This document shows positions 15,427 to 23,406 of a DNA stretch of 29,542 nucleotides, in pieces. How positions within the stretch are numbered: the stretch's first letter is position 1; each line of letters starts with the position of its first letter. Location: positions 1-29,542 of the forward strand of contig JAFGPZ010000296.1 of NCBI GenBank assembly GCA_016935935.1, written 5' to 3'. The notes beneath the pieces were generated by a model. The model worked only from the letters and a program-made list of their open reading frames with translations. It was not told the origin of the DNA and made no database searches. The DNA comes from Deltaproteobacteria bacterium. Lineage in GTDB: Bacteria; Desulfobacterota; Syntrophia; Syntrophales; UBA2210. A program made the position numbers and the translations under genes.

Positions 15427-15951
15427 ATGGAAGTCATGAAAACAAATTTGGACAAGGTTCTGCTCATCAAGCCTCCGACAATTTTCGAGGACTTCAGGGG
15501 GACGTACGTCGAACTCTACAACGATAAACTGTATCGCGATGCGGGGATTGATGTGGAATTCATTCAGGACGATATCTCGACGTCTTCCAGGCATGTCCTG
15601 CGCGGCATACACGGCGACAGCACGACATGGAAGCTGGTCTCCTGCCTCCATGGGAAGTTCTATCTGGTTGTTGTCAATTGGGACGAGACGTCCCCGCAGT
15701 TCAGACAGTGGGAATCATTTGTCCTGTCCGATCAGAACAGGCTTCAGGTCTTGATTCCTCCCAGATTCGGGAACGGGCATCTCGTCCTGAGTGAACAGGC
15801 GATATTCCATTACAAGCAGTCTACATATTATGATTTTGCCGGCCAATTTACGTTGTTCTGGAACGACCCTGGTCTGAATATATGGTGGCCGGTCAAACAT
15901 CCCATCGTTTCCAGAAGAGATGCAGGCTGGAATACGGATAACAACCAATAA
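15427..15951 (+). CDS. RmlC-like cupin sugar epimerase (Campylobacter MlghB/DdahB type)
   Basis: A 174-residue cupin. SRHVLRGIHGDSTTWKLVSC contains the catalytic base His62; GKFYLVVVNW, SDQNRLQVLIPPRFGNGHLV (Asn116 in place of the usual Ala-His pattern of RmlC), and FHYKQSTYYDF with the active-site Tyr follow, then FWNDPGLNIWWP. The RGIHGD and PP-x-x-GN pattern is what I remember of the Campylobacter GDP-6-deoxy-4-keto-heptose epimerases, rather than of true dTDP-rhamnose RmlC (RGLHYQ, PPGFAHG). It would epimerise C3, or C3 and C5, of the keto-sugar formed at 6030. Short GGAGGAG upstream of ATG 15427. No dTDP-rhamnose genes (rmlA, B, D) are in the window, which fits the GDP-heptose reading. 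Confidence 0.8.
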   Translation: MEVMKTNLDKVLLIKPPTIFEDFRGTYVELYNDKLYRDAGIDVEFIQDDISTSSRHVLRGIHGDSTTWKLVSCLHGKFYLVVVNWDETSPQFRQWESFVLSDQNRLQVLIPPRFGNGHLVLSEQAIFHYKQSTYYDFAGQFTLFWNDPGLNIWWPVKHPIVSRRDAGWNTDNNQ

Positions 15952-16856
15952 TGGGATTGCACATTCGACAGGCGACGGCGGAGGATATCCCGGGGATGGT
16001 GGCGTTGTTTAATGCCAACACCACCCCACCCAAATCAGATTACTTTTTCCAGTGGTGGAACAGCATACCGTCCGTCACATTCTGTGCGATACATGGAGAA
16101 CAGTTAGTCGGCATGTTCGTGGTGCTGAAGAGGAAGCTCATTAACGGTTTAAGGTGCGGAGTGTTAATGGGGCTGCTTGTCAACAGCGAGTGGAGAGGGA
16201 AGGGTCTTTTCAAGGAATTGGGTGTGACGGCAATGGATTACTGTAAAGAAATGGATCTCTTCTGCTGTCTGACAAATGCCATCGGGGAAAAGGCCCTTGA
16301 AAAAAACTTCAAATTCAGAACTGTTGGCAGTATAGAAACCATGACCCTTCCCAGTAAGGTGTCCCCAGATTGCCTTGATTGTACCCGTATCCCGATTACA
16401 CGGGATACGAGATTTAATGTTTTCGGTATGGAAGGACGGAGCCCCTTGATGTTCCTGGCCGACGAGGACTTTCGTCGATGGAGATTTTCCGTACACCCCC
16501 GGCACGCATACGATATCGTCCGGATGGGTTTGGATGAATACGCTGTCGTCAACAGGTATCAGGAAGTGAACTCCAATATACGGTACGGGGATATAGTCGA
16601 TTTTGAGATTAAAGAGCTGGGAGAAGAACGGTTGATGAACCTGTTGGATTGTGCCGCCGCAGGTTTGGGAAGAGATGTGGATATGATAACCGTTCAGGCA
16701 ATACCCGACAGCCTGGTTTACCGGGTCTGCAGAAAGATGGGTTTCGGAGAGAGCAGTGCGAGACATTATTTCTGCATCACCGTGAGAGAACCATCGAATA
16801 AATATCTCTATGATTCCACACGGTGGCTCATAAAATGGGGGGATTATTTGCGATGA
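15951..16856 (+). CDS. GNAT-fold acyltransferase, long form
   Basis: A 301-residue protein. The N-terminal 110 residues are a plain GNAT domain: LHIRQATAEDIPGMVALFN, TFCAIHGEQLVGMFVVLKR, GVLMGLLVNSEWRGKGLFKELG (the R-G-x-G-L acyl-CoA loop) and CCLTNAIGEKALEKNFKF. The second half is a further alpha/beta region with weaker GNAT-like traits (a C-terminal VYRVCRKMGFGESSARHYF), so the protein may be a double GNAT like FemX-type or two-domain N-acyltransferases. ATG overlaps the epimerase stop as TAATG and its own stop overlaps the kinase start as ATGA. Likely an N- or O-acylation step on the same sugar; the acyl donor cannot be told. Confidence 0.75.
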   Translation: MGLHIRQATAEDIPGMVALFNANTTPPKSDYFFQWWNSIPSVTFCAIHGEQLVGMFVVLKRKLINGLRCGVLMGLLVNSEWRGKGLFKELGVTAMDYCKEMDLFCCLTNAIGEKALEKNFKFRTVGSIETMTLPSKVSPDCLDCTRIPITRDTRFNVFGMEGRSPLMFLADEDFRRWRFSVHPRHAYDIVRMGLDEYAVVNRYQEVNSNIRYGDIVDFEIKELGEERLMNLLDCAAAGLGRDVDMITVQAIPDSLVYRVCRKMGFGESSARHYFCITVREPSNKYLYDSTRWLIKWGDYLR

Positions 16857-17851
16857 TCATCACACGGACACCATTTCGCATGTCTTTTTTCGGAGGCGGT
16901 ACGGATTATCCTGTTTGGTATACAGACAACAATGGCGCCGTCCTCAGCACGACGATCAACAAATATTGTTATATCAGTTGCCGGTACCTTCCCCCTTTCT
17001 TTGATTACAAGTATCTGTTGCGGTATTCGAGGCGCGAAGAAGTTGCGGCAGTCGATGAGATTGTACATCCCTCCATACGTGAATGCCTCAGATTTACCGG
17101 CATTGAAAAAGGGGTAGAGGTTGTCCACACGGGCGATATCCCCGCTCGCTCCGGTATCGGTTCGAGCTCTGCCTTTACGATAGGGCTGTTACACGCATTA
17201 TATGCGTTATCAGGGAAGATGGTTACCAAGAGACAGCTTGCGAGGGATGCCATTCATGTCGAGCAGGATCTCATAAAAGAAAATGTCGGATCTCAGGATC
17301 AGATAGCCACGGCATTCGGAGGTTTCAATAAAATAGAATTCAGCGGAGCAAACGATTTCTATGTCTATCCCTTGACCATTCACCCCGATAAACTGGTCTT
17401 TTTCCAGTCTCACCTCCTGCTTTTTTTTACCGGTTTTTCGAGAACTGCGTCGGATATCGCCTCTGAGCAGATAAAACAGACGCACAGGAACGAAAGAGAG
17501 TTGAGAACAATGATGGAAATGGTGGATGAAGCCATCGGGATACTCAATCGAAGTTCCGAAGACCTGGCTGATTTCGGGAGACTGCTCAACGAATCGTGGA
17601 AGTTAAAGAAAGGATTGAATGGTCTCATCTCGAACAGCAAGATCGATGATATCTATGAAGCCGCTGTTCAGTCAGGGGCGCTGGGCGGTAAACTGCTGGG
17701 TGCCGGTGGCGGTGGATTCATGCTTTTCTTCGCGCCCCCGGAACGTCACCAGAAAATTCGCACAAATCTGAAGGAGCTGTTGTATGTTCCTTTTGGCTTT
17801 GAAAAACTGGGTACCCAGGTTATCCTGTATTCCACTCAGGATTTTTATTGA
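16853..17851 (+). CDS. hddA: GHMP-family D-glycero-D-manno-heptose 7-phosphate kinase (HddA-like)
   Basis: A 332-residue kinase with all three GHMP motifs: TRTPFRMSFFGGGTDYPVWY at the start, DIPARSGIGSSSAFTIGLLHAL (ATP phosphate loop) and GALGGKLLGAGGGGFMLFF. ENVGSQDQIATAFGGFN and ECLRFTGIEKGVEVVH are blocks I know from HddA. It should phosphorylate heptose 7-phosphate at O1, giving the alpha-1,7-bisphosphate for the GDP route (the ADP route uses HldE). Start ATG 16853 overlaps the GNAT stop (ATGA), has a G-run nine bases upstream, and gives the family's normal N-terminus; longer starts at 16823 or 16835 add ten and six residues without support. It lies 11 kb from the HddC-like gene, whereas known hdd genes are usually adjacent. 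Confidence 0.83.
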   Translation: MIITRTPFRMSFFGGGTDYPVWYTDNNGAVLSTTINKYCYISCRYLPPFFDYKYLLRYSRREEVAAVDEIVHPSIRECLRFTGIEKGVEVVHTGDIPARSGIGSSSAFTIGLLHALYALSGKMVTKRQLARDAIHVEQDLIKENVGSQDQIATAFGGFNKIEFSGANDFYVYPLTIHPDKLVFFQSHLLLFFTGFSRTASDIASEQIKQTHRNERELRTMMEMVDEAIGILNRSSEDLADFGRLLNESWKLKKGLNGLISNSKIDDIYEAAVQSGALGGKLLGAGGGGFMLFFAPPERHQKIRTNLKELLYVPFGFEKLGTQVILYSTQDFY

Positions 17852-17942
17852 GTCTTCTGCTGTTTTCCTGGTGATGGGATGCATATAGGAAAACCAGAAT
17901 TTCTCAACGAACCTGGTTGAGTTCACATTTTGGGCAACGCTG

Positions 17943-19094
17943 ATGAACGTACATATTATACAGCCGCTGATCCCTTTATATCGTGTCCCGTTATTTACGA
18001 TGCTTGCCTCTTGCGATGACTTGCATGTAAAGGTTTCAGCCAGTTTGACTCATCCCGGCGTAGAGGAGGGACTCTCCTCGGAAAAAAGAGGCCTTGCGTA
18101 TGAAGATTTGGACCACCCGTGCATCACTTTCGGGGGGGACCGTTTCATGTGGCAGCGGGGCCTCCAATTGGACGCAGACATGGGTCCAGGCGATGTGCTC
18201 GTAATCTCAGGAAATTTAAGGTTTCTGAGCAATATCCCGCTGATATGGAAGGCACGAAGACGCGGGGTGGGCATCGTCTGGTGGGGACACGGATTTTCCA
18301 GGCGGCGCAGCCGGTTTTGGGATGCGATCCGGCGGGTGTTTCTCCATTTTGCAGACGTGATATTGTTATATACGGACAAGGAGGTAAGGGAATACAGGCG
18401 ATCAGGATTTCCCGGCGAGAAGCTGTTTGCGACAAACAATTCGATCGATCAGGCATCTGTTCGGGAGGCAACTGCAGCATGGAGTAAAACGCGCCTGGAA
18501 GAATTTCGAAAACGTGAAGATCTTATCGGAAAGCAGATATTACTTTTTTGCGGCCGACGCACCAACTCAGTCTCTTTGGGACTGGTATTCTCCGCAGTAG
18601 CCAGATTGAGGAAGACGCACGGTGAATTGCTGTATGTGATTATCGGGCCGGATGATGAGAATCAGGCTCTTAAAGCACAGGCGGCCGAACTCGGAATAGA
18701 AGGCTGTATTCGATGGCTTGGTCCGATATACGATCAACATGCCCTGGCACCATGGTACCTGTCGGCAACCTGTTTTGTTTTTCCCGGATCGATCGGTTTA
18801 TCCCTGATTCATTCTTTCTCTTATGGATTGCCGGTCATTGTCCCGGATTGCTGGCATTTCCCTGAAATTGCCGCCTTTCGTGATGGGGGGAACGGTCTTT
18901 TCTATCGAGAAGGAGACGTAGGGGACTTGGCGGAAAGGATTTCCTCTGTTATCCGGGACCCGGCATACCGGCAGAGATTGTCGGCTGAGGCATTGCGATC
19001 CGTCGAGAGAGATTATAACATGGATAATATGGTTCAGAGATTTCGTGAAGCCATATATGCGGCCGCCGGCTGTCGGGGGGAAGGCCCTTTGTGA
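17943..19094 (+). CDS. Family 4-like (GT-B) glycosyltransferase lacking the EX7E motif
   Basis: A 383-residue GT-B protein. N-terminal domain: HIIQPLIPLYRVPLFTML, then GDVLVISGNLRFLSNIPLIW and GIVWWGHGFSRRRSRF. C-terminal donor domain: KQILLFCGRRTNSVSLGLVF, YVIIGPDDEN, RWLGPIYDQHALAPWYLSA and FVFPGSIGLSLIHSFSYGLP. The EX7E motif, which would lie in the last stretch, has no Glu at either position. The protein is a clear relative of the one at 28131 (same FxSGN, YTDxEV, NNxxDQ and GLxxxHxFxYGLPV blocks). Role: transfer of one sugar onto the growing lipid-linked glycan on the inner side of the membrane. Donor unknown. Confidence 0.8.
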   Translation: MNVHIIQPLIPLYRVPLFTMLASCDDLHVKVSASLTHPGVEEGLSSEKRGLAYEDLDHPCITFGGDRFMWQRGLQLDADMGPGDVLVISGNLRFLSNIPLIWKARRRGVGIVWWGHGFSRRRSRFWDAIRRVFLHFADVILLYTDKEVREYRRSGFPGEKLFATNNSIDQASVREATAAWSKTRLEEFRKREDLIGKQILLFCGRRTNSVSLGLVFSAVARLRKTHGELLYVIIGPDDENQALKAQAAELGIEGCIRWLGPIYDQHALAPWYLSATCFVFPGSIGLSLIHSFSYGLPVIVPDCWHFPEIAAFRDGGNGLFYREGDVGDLAERISSVIRDPAYRQRLSAEALRSVERDYNMDNMVQRFREAIYAAAGCRGEGPL

Positions 19095-19097
19095 ACA

Positions 19098-19211
19098 ATG
19101 CGCGTGGCATTCAGAGGTCCCATCGGATTGTTGGGTGCTGCGTATATCAGAGCAAAGTACAGTATCTTGTATCTCAGATATGGAGAAAAAGTTTTTCTGA
19201 AGATTTCCTGA
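19098..19211 (+). pseudogene. Possible truncated acyltransferase N-terminus (37 codons)
   Basis: Three bases after the glycosyltransferase stop, a 37-codon frame starts MRVAFRGPIGLLGAAYIRAK and continues with KYSILYLRYGEKVFLKIS. The pattern G--Y-R-KY--L--RYG--V is like the N-terminus of left-handed beta-helix (hexapeptide-repeat) acyltransferases of glycan loci, but the repeats themselves are absent: TGA at 19209 and then repeat copy C. Either a truncated gene or chance similarity. The 393-base stretch 19095-19487 holds this frame, repeat copy C and nothing else I can identify. Confidence 0.25.
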
Positions 19212-19235
19212 ACGGATTCACGTCACTGACAGGTG

Positions 19236-19396
19236 GAGAGCTTTGCACAAATGCAGCAACCTGTCATTTCGACCGACTTTCCTGTCATTTCGACCGCAGG
19301 GAGAAATCTTGAGAGATCAGATTCGTTAATATTTCCCCCTGACGGGGACTATAGCTCGTCGCTACGCTCCTCGAAATGACATTGTGCAAAGGTTTG
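19236..19396 (-). repeat. MITE-like repeat, copy C (161 bp, reverse orientation)
   Basis: The right end CGAAATGACATTGTGCAAAGG is the reverse complement of the left end of copies A, B, E and F, so this copy is inverted. Left terminus GAGAGCTTTGCA, right TGCAAAGGTTTG. A TGTCATTTCGACCG block occurs twice in its left part. It also carries the C-rich hairpin CCCCCTGACGGGG seen, with another loop, in copies E and F. Flanks AGGTG and AGTTG match in four of five bases, maybe a drifted target duplication. Confidence 0.78.
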
Positions 19397-19487
19397 AGTT
19401 GATGATAACCGGATCAAAGACGACGAACAATCTCAATCAAGTCAACAGGCCTTTTTATTAAGAATTGTGAAACGACGGTAGAAACTT

Positions 19488-20696
19488 TTGGAATGCCCTG
19501 ATTTTTCAATTCTGCACCTTACGGAGTCGATCGGTCCTGCCTCCGGAGGTGTGGGCCCGGTTGCTGTTGGAATTTGCAAGGCGCAGAAGCAATTGGGTTG
19601 CAACTCTGTGATATGGTCTCTTGATTCTTCATCCGTGGTGCGGAAAGCGGCACAAACCAATGGATTAAATCTCAAAGACGTACGATCTTTTGACGTGCTC
19701 GGTCCCCGCCGGATAGGGTACAGCCCGTCCATGGAGCACAGAGTACTGACACAAAAAGAATCTCGCTTCGATATAATCCACCAGCACAGTATCTGGCTCG
19801 CAATTTCACGTGTCACGAATCGTTGGCGTGACGCGTCTTCTAAGCCGACCGTTGTGGCTCCGCATGGAACCCTTGAGGCGTATGCCCTGAAGAGGTCATG
19901 GTGGAAGAAGCGTCTTGCCCTTTGGGGATATGAAATGGATAATTTGACGCATGCGGCCTGCTTGCATGCAACGTCTAATACCGAGGCGACGAGTTTTCGT
20001 AATTTTGGCCTCAAAAATCCTATCGCTGTTATTCCCAATGGTGTCCCTGGGGAATGTCTCAAAAGGCACGGTGACGCCGCCAGATTCCGTTCACGCTTTT
20101 CGATTCCTTCCGATAAACGCTTGCTGCTGTTTTTGTCTCGGATCGACCCGAAAAAAGGGCTGCCGCTTTTGTTTAAAGCAATGAAACAACTGGACGGGGA
20201 ACTGGAAGAGTGGCTTCTTGTCATCGCGGGGTTTGAATATAAGCATGGATATCGGAGGGAAATAGAGCAATTAGGAAAGAGACTGAAGATATCGAAGAAG
20301 ATCATATTTACCGGACCGCTTTTCGGACAGGACAAGGACGATGGTTTCGCGGCTTCCGACATGCTGGTTCTGCCCACACACAGCGAAGGCTTCGGGATGA
20401 TAGTTGTCGATGCCCTTGCCGCCGGCGTGCCGGTTCTGACGACTCATGGGGCGCCGTGGGAGGAGTTGATCTCTCATAATTGTGGATGGTGGGCAGAGAT
20501 TAATGAGCAAGGTATCTGTAATGCCTTGCAGGATGCAGTAAATCGCCCGAAACAGGAATTAATCGAAATGGGGGCCCGCGGCAGGGTGCTAGTGGAAGAG
20601 AGGTATATCTGGATTCAAGTAACCAAAATGACTATCGAATTATATCGCTGGTTGCTGGGATGCGGCAGCACGCCCTCTTTTGTGTTTAAGGATTGA
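19488..20696 (+). CDS. Family 4 glycosyltransferase
   Basis: A 402-residue GT-B glycosyltransferase. FSILHLTESIGPASGGVGPVA is the acceptor-domain glycine loop; FDIIHQHSIWL and PTVVAPHGTLEAYALKRS follow; RLLLFLSRIDPKKGLPLLFKA begins the donor domain and LPTHSEGFGMIVVDALAAGVPV holds the catalytic EX7E-type pair, with the second acid as Asp. PHGTLEAYALK is typical of GT4 enzymes that build O-antigens. The only usable start is TTG 19488 (an in-frame TAG ends just before, at 19481), and no clear ribosome site is seen, so translation may be weak or the start misread. The gene stands alone between repeat copies C and D, facing the same way as its neighbours. Confidence 0.85.
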   Translation: MECPDFSILHLTESIGPASGGVGPVAVGICKAQKQLGCNSVIWSLDSSSVVRKAAQTNGLNLKDVRSFDVLGPRRIGYSPSMEHRVLTQKESRFDIIHQHSIWLAISRVTNRWRDASSKPTVVAPHGTLEAYALKRSWWKKRLALWGYEMDNLTHAACLHATSNTEATSFRNFGLKNPIAVIPNGVPGECLKRHGDAARFRSRFSIPSDKRLLLFLSRIDPKKGLPLLFKAMKQLDGELEEWLLVIAGFEYKHGYRREIEQLGKRLKISKKIIFTGPLFGQDKDDGFAASDMLVLPTHSEGFGMIVVDALAAGVPVLTTHGAPWEELISHNCGWWAEINEQGICNALQDAVNRPKQELIEMGARGRVLVEERYIWIQVTKMTIELYRWLLGCGSTPSFVFKD

Positions 20697-20748
20697 TACA
20701 GTTCCGGGATTACAATGCAATATCACCCCCTGAAGGGTTGGAAGTAAA

Positions 20749-20866
20749 GAGAGCTTTGGACCAATGCAGCAACCTGTCATTTCGACCGACTTTCCTGTCA
20801 TTTCCCCCTGACGGGGACTATAGCTCGTCGCCTGCGCTCCTCGAAATGACATTGTGCAAAGGTTTA
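20749..20866 (-). repeat. MITE-like repeat, copy D (118 bp, internal deletion)
   Basis: Same orientation and same left half as copy C, but without the 44 bases that correspond to 19292-19335 there. The deletion ends lie at two ATTTC copies, as from slippage. Left end GAGAGCTTTGGA, right end TGCAAAGGTTTA, both drifted. It ends eight bases before the next gene's ATG, so that gene's leader is almost entirely repeat sequence. Confidence 0.75.
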
Positions 20867-20874
20867 ATTAGATA

Positions 20875-21990
20875 ATGTACTCGTTTCCGAAAAACACTAA
20901 GATCACCTCTTCCGACAAATTCTATTTTACCTGTCCGTCATACGGGTTTATCTCTCCGGTTTTGTCACTCATCGACGATGTGATCGCGCATAATCCGGAA
21001 ATCACGATTGTCGTTATGGACGAGCACATGAGATCGTTCTGGGACGGTTTGGTGAAAAATAAAGACCTTGATTGGAACATACTTTTCTTAGACACGACCC
21101 CTCCCGGCCGTTACAGGGATGTCCTGTCGTGGTTCAGGGCAGGAGCCGCGATACAAAAGCTGTATGAAGAACATTTTCGATCTGTTGAAAATGCTTATTT
21201 TTATTGTTGCGGCCATGCTTCCGACCTGATCCTGTTTTCCCTGGTAAAACTGATATCAAGACGGAATAACGTTGCTTTTCTCAATATTTTATATCCGGGC
21301 GCCCACAGATGCTACAGCCTGAAGGCGCTGATACTGTTGCTTCATACGTGGATATTCTACAGGCTGAATGTTGTCATCAAACGGTTTGATTATAAGGAGA
21401 CGCCCTTTATTTTTTTATCGGAACGCTATTTCAGGAAACTAGGCATACAACTGCACGAATTTCAATATCATTATGATGTCCGGCTTTTTCAAAAATACAA
21501 CCCGATTCCTGCCTGTTATACTGCGGGTAAGAAAATAGTGTGGCTGGACGATGATTGTTCGCTCTATGGCAGTGAAATGCAGGACCGGGTGTTCGACTCT
21601 TTAAAAGAAATAAAAAGTATAATTGACAAAAATTTTACCCCACAAGAGATCTTGCTGAAATCCCACCCCAATCCCATCTTTCACGCGAAAAACCTTGTGC
21701 CGATTTACAGGGATTATGAGGAGTTGCCTTCTTTCATGAATGCGGATTTCGTCATTTCAACCCCGGACGTTCGGTTTATTCTGGGCGGCAATTCGGCCGT
21801 ACTCAGTACCGCTGCCATACACACCAATGTCGCGGCAATATCATACTTGAAGTTGATGCCTTTTCAGGATCAGAATACTAAAAGAGATGTAATTGATTTT
21901 TTGATGAGATTAGGTGATCAAAAGATATTGTTCGTCGATTCACTCGAAGAATTGGATCTGTTGTTTAAAACCGGAAAAAATTCATATTGA
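20875..21990 (+). CDS. Putative glycosyltransferase with sialyltransferase-like DDD/HP/ST motifs
   Basis: A 371-residue protein. I do not recognise a definite family. Three spaced motifs recall bacterial sialyl- and polysialyltransferases (GT38/GT52-like GT-B): VWLDDDCS (Asp225-227), LLKSHPNP (His264-Pro265) and GGNSAVLST (Ser307 to Thr312). Mid-protein LILFSLVKL and ALILLLHTWIFYRLN are hydrophobic and may attach it to the membrane. No sialic acid synthesis genes (neuB, neuA) are in the window, so a different sugar, such as a Kdo-like or heptose residue, is possible. The start ATG is eight bases behind repeat copy D and has no Shine-Dalgarno sequence. Alternative: a non-catalytic polysaccharide assembly protein. 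Confidence 0.6.
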   Translation: MYSFPKNTKITSSDKFYFTCPSYGFISPVLSLIDDVIAHNPEITIVVMDEHMRSFWDGLVKNKDLDWNILFLDTTPPGRYRDVLSWFRAGAAIQKLYEEHFRSVENAYFYCCGHASDLILFSLVKLISRRNNVAFLNILYPGAHRCYSLKALILLLHTWIFYRLNVVIKRFDYKETPFIFLSERYFRKLGIQLHEFQYHYDVRLFQKYNPIPACYTAGKKIVWLDDDCSLYGSEMQDRVFDSLKEIKSIIDKNFTPQEILLKSHPNPIFHAKNLVPIYRDYEELPSFMNADFVISTPDVRFILGGNSAVLSTAAIHTNVAAISYLKLMPFQDQNTKRDVIDFLMRLGDQKILFVDSLEELDLLFKTGKNSY

Positions 21991-22053
21991 CTGATTATGA
22001 GTAAAAAGCTGCGATAAAAACTTCCAGTACTGAGAATGATTTAAGGAGTTCAT

Positions 22054-23196
22054 GTGGTATCAAATATCGGAGTGATGGAACTGCACGCAGATCCTGAGAA
22101 CATCTTTACTGAGGCATCGCTTGCCAGGTATTGCGGCGCACATGTTACGATTTTTACCACAAGAGAGTTGTATGAGAAGGTATTGCCATTCTTCGGGGAA
22201 TTTAAGAATAGCTGTGCGTGGGTTATCCAACGGGAAGGGGAATCCCTTGGAAAGTTTTTAAGGAGAATCGAAAGATGTTGTTCCGATGGGATTGATGTGC
22301 TGCTCCTCAATACGTTTCTTGCGTTGCCTCACCACCAGATCTTATACCATGTATTCAACCCTGATTGTAAAGTCGTTCATGTGGTTGGAAGAATAGAACG
22401 ATTTTTTGGCAAGTGGCATCCGATCAGGTATTCATCCATGAAGCAATTCACACTTTCCGTCTTAGCGAATGTCAGCCAATATATCGCAAACAGAACATTT
22501 GAAAGATTTGACGCCATATGGGTTGAGAACGAAGACGCCTACAATTATGCCCTTTCCGCCGGGTATAAGAAAAAGATTTTTTGTCTGCCTTTTCAGTATG
22601 CGCGTAACCAGATTCAGGATCATCAATATAATGGAAAATTACGATTCGTAACAATCGGCACACTCTGCCATTATCGCAGAGATTATAACGGCCTTCTCGA
22701 TGTCTTCGAAAAACTGTTTGATGCGGGCAGAAGGAATATAATCCTGACCTTATTGGGTGCTCCTGTCGACAGAAACGGGCTTCAAACTGTTGATAAATGT
22801 AAGAAATTAATAGATAAAGGTCTGAACATTCGTTATTACACCGAATATATTCCCGAAGAAGTCGTGACCCAAGAAATATCATCGGCGGATATCATCATCA
22901 GTCCCAGTGAGGTGGGCGCGTATGGGACGGGAACGTTTGGATCCATAGTAAAAGCGATGCAGTTTGCCAAGCCCGGTATTTACCCTGTCAATAGTTTGCA
23001 TCATGAAGGGCTTGCGTCGAGTTCCCTCCTTTATGAAAAAATTGAAGACCTGCCGGGTATCATAGAAAATCTCTTAGACAATCCTGAATCTTTAAAAGAA
23101 CTGTCCCACAATGCGGTTTCAAATTCCCGGAAATTTTCATTCGAAACGGTGGCAGGTAAGTTCCAGGACTCTATAATAGGATTGATTGAGCCGTAA
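22054..23196 (+). CDS. Putative GT-B glycosyltransferase
   Basis: A 380-residue protein. The second half has a donor-domain look: KLRFVTIGTLCHYRRDYNGLL, NIILTLLGAPVD, YTEYIPEEVVTQEISSADIII and SPSEVGAYGTGTFGSIVKAMQF, a stretch that fits the end of a GT-B fold. The first half starts with NIGVMELHADPENIFTEASLA and has VVHVVGRIERFFGKW. I cannot assign a CAZy family. GTG start with AAGGAG six bases upstream; an ATG two bases before is in another frame. It follows the sialyltransferase-like gene by 63 bases with no repeat between them, so the two may be one unit. Role inferred from context: adding a sugar to the glycan. Confidence 0.62.
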   Translation: MVSNIGVMELHADPENIFTEASLARYCGAHVTIFTTRELYEKVLPFFGEFKNSCAWVIQREGESLGKFLRRIERCCSDGIDVLLLNTFLALPHHQILYHVFNPDCKVVHVVGRIERFFGKWHPIRYSSMKQFTLSVLANVSQYIANRTFERFDAIWVENEDAYNYALSAGYKKKIFCLPFQYARNQIQDHQYNGKLRFVTIGTLCHYRRDYNGLLDVFEKLFDAGRRNIILTLLGAPVDRNGLQTVDKCKKLIDKGLNIRYYTEYIPEEVVTQEISSADIIISPSEVGAYGTGTFGSIVKAMQFAKPGIYPVNSLHHEGLASSSLLYEKIEDLPGIIENLLDNPESLKELSHNAVSNSRKFSFETVAGKFQDSIIGLIEP

Positions 23197-23226
23197 AATT
23201 TCAAAACAGGCCATCGGCTTCTATAT

Positions 23227-23378
23227 CAAACCTTTGCACCACGTCATTTCGAGAAGCGTAAGCGACGAGCCATAGTCCCCGAAAGGGGGAAATCTATGAG
23301 ATTTTATTGTATTGAAGACTTCTCATCCCGATACAGCGGGATTCGAAATGACAGAATCAGTCGTTATGCAAAGGTCTC
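23227..23378 (+). repeat. MITE-like repeat, copy E (152 bp form)
   Basis: Left end CAAACCTTTGCA, right end TGCAAAGGTCTC (10 of 12 pair). It equals copies A and B plus 20 extra bases in the left half, which contain CCCC-GAAA-GGGG, a hairpin with a GNRA-type loop. A second small hairpin, ATCCCGAT..AGCGGGAT, lies near the right. The flanks TATAT and ATATT are similar but no exact duplication is seen. Confidence 0.83.
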
Positions 23379-23406
23379 ATATTGAAAGCGGTGCTGTGAG
23401 GCAACG

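Noticed and set aside
15427..15951. Naming the cupin gene rmlC (dTDP-rhamnose pathway)
   Set aside because: No rmlA, rmlB or rmlD is in the window, and the active-site pattern (RGIHGD, PP-x-x-GNG) differs from RmlC and fits GDP-heptose epimerases better.
19091..19312. 73-codon frame starting at the glycosyltransferase stop
   Set aside because: Its last third is translated repeat sequence (CHFDRLSCHFDRREKS), and no domain is visible. The frame at 19098 is the more protein-like reading.
19442..20377. 311-codon minus-strand open frame
   Set aside because: Antisense to the glycosyltransferase at 19488, whose GT4 motifs are clear; the minus protein is Ser/Arg-rich without a domain.
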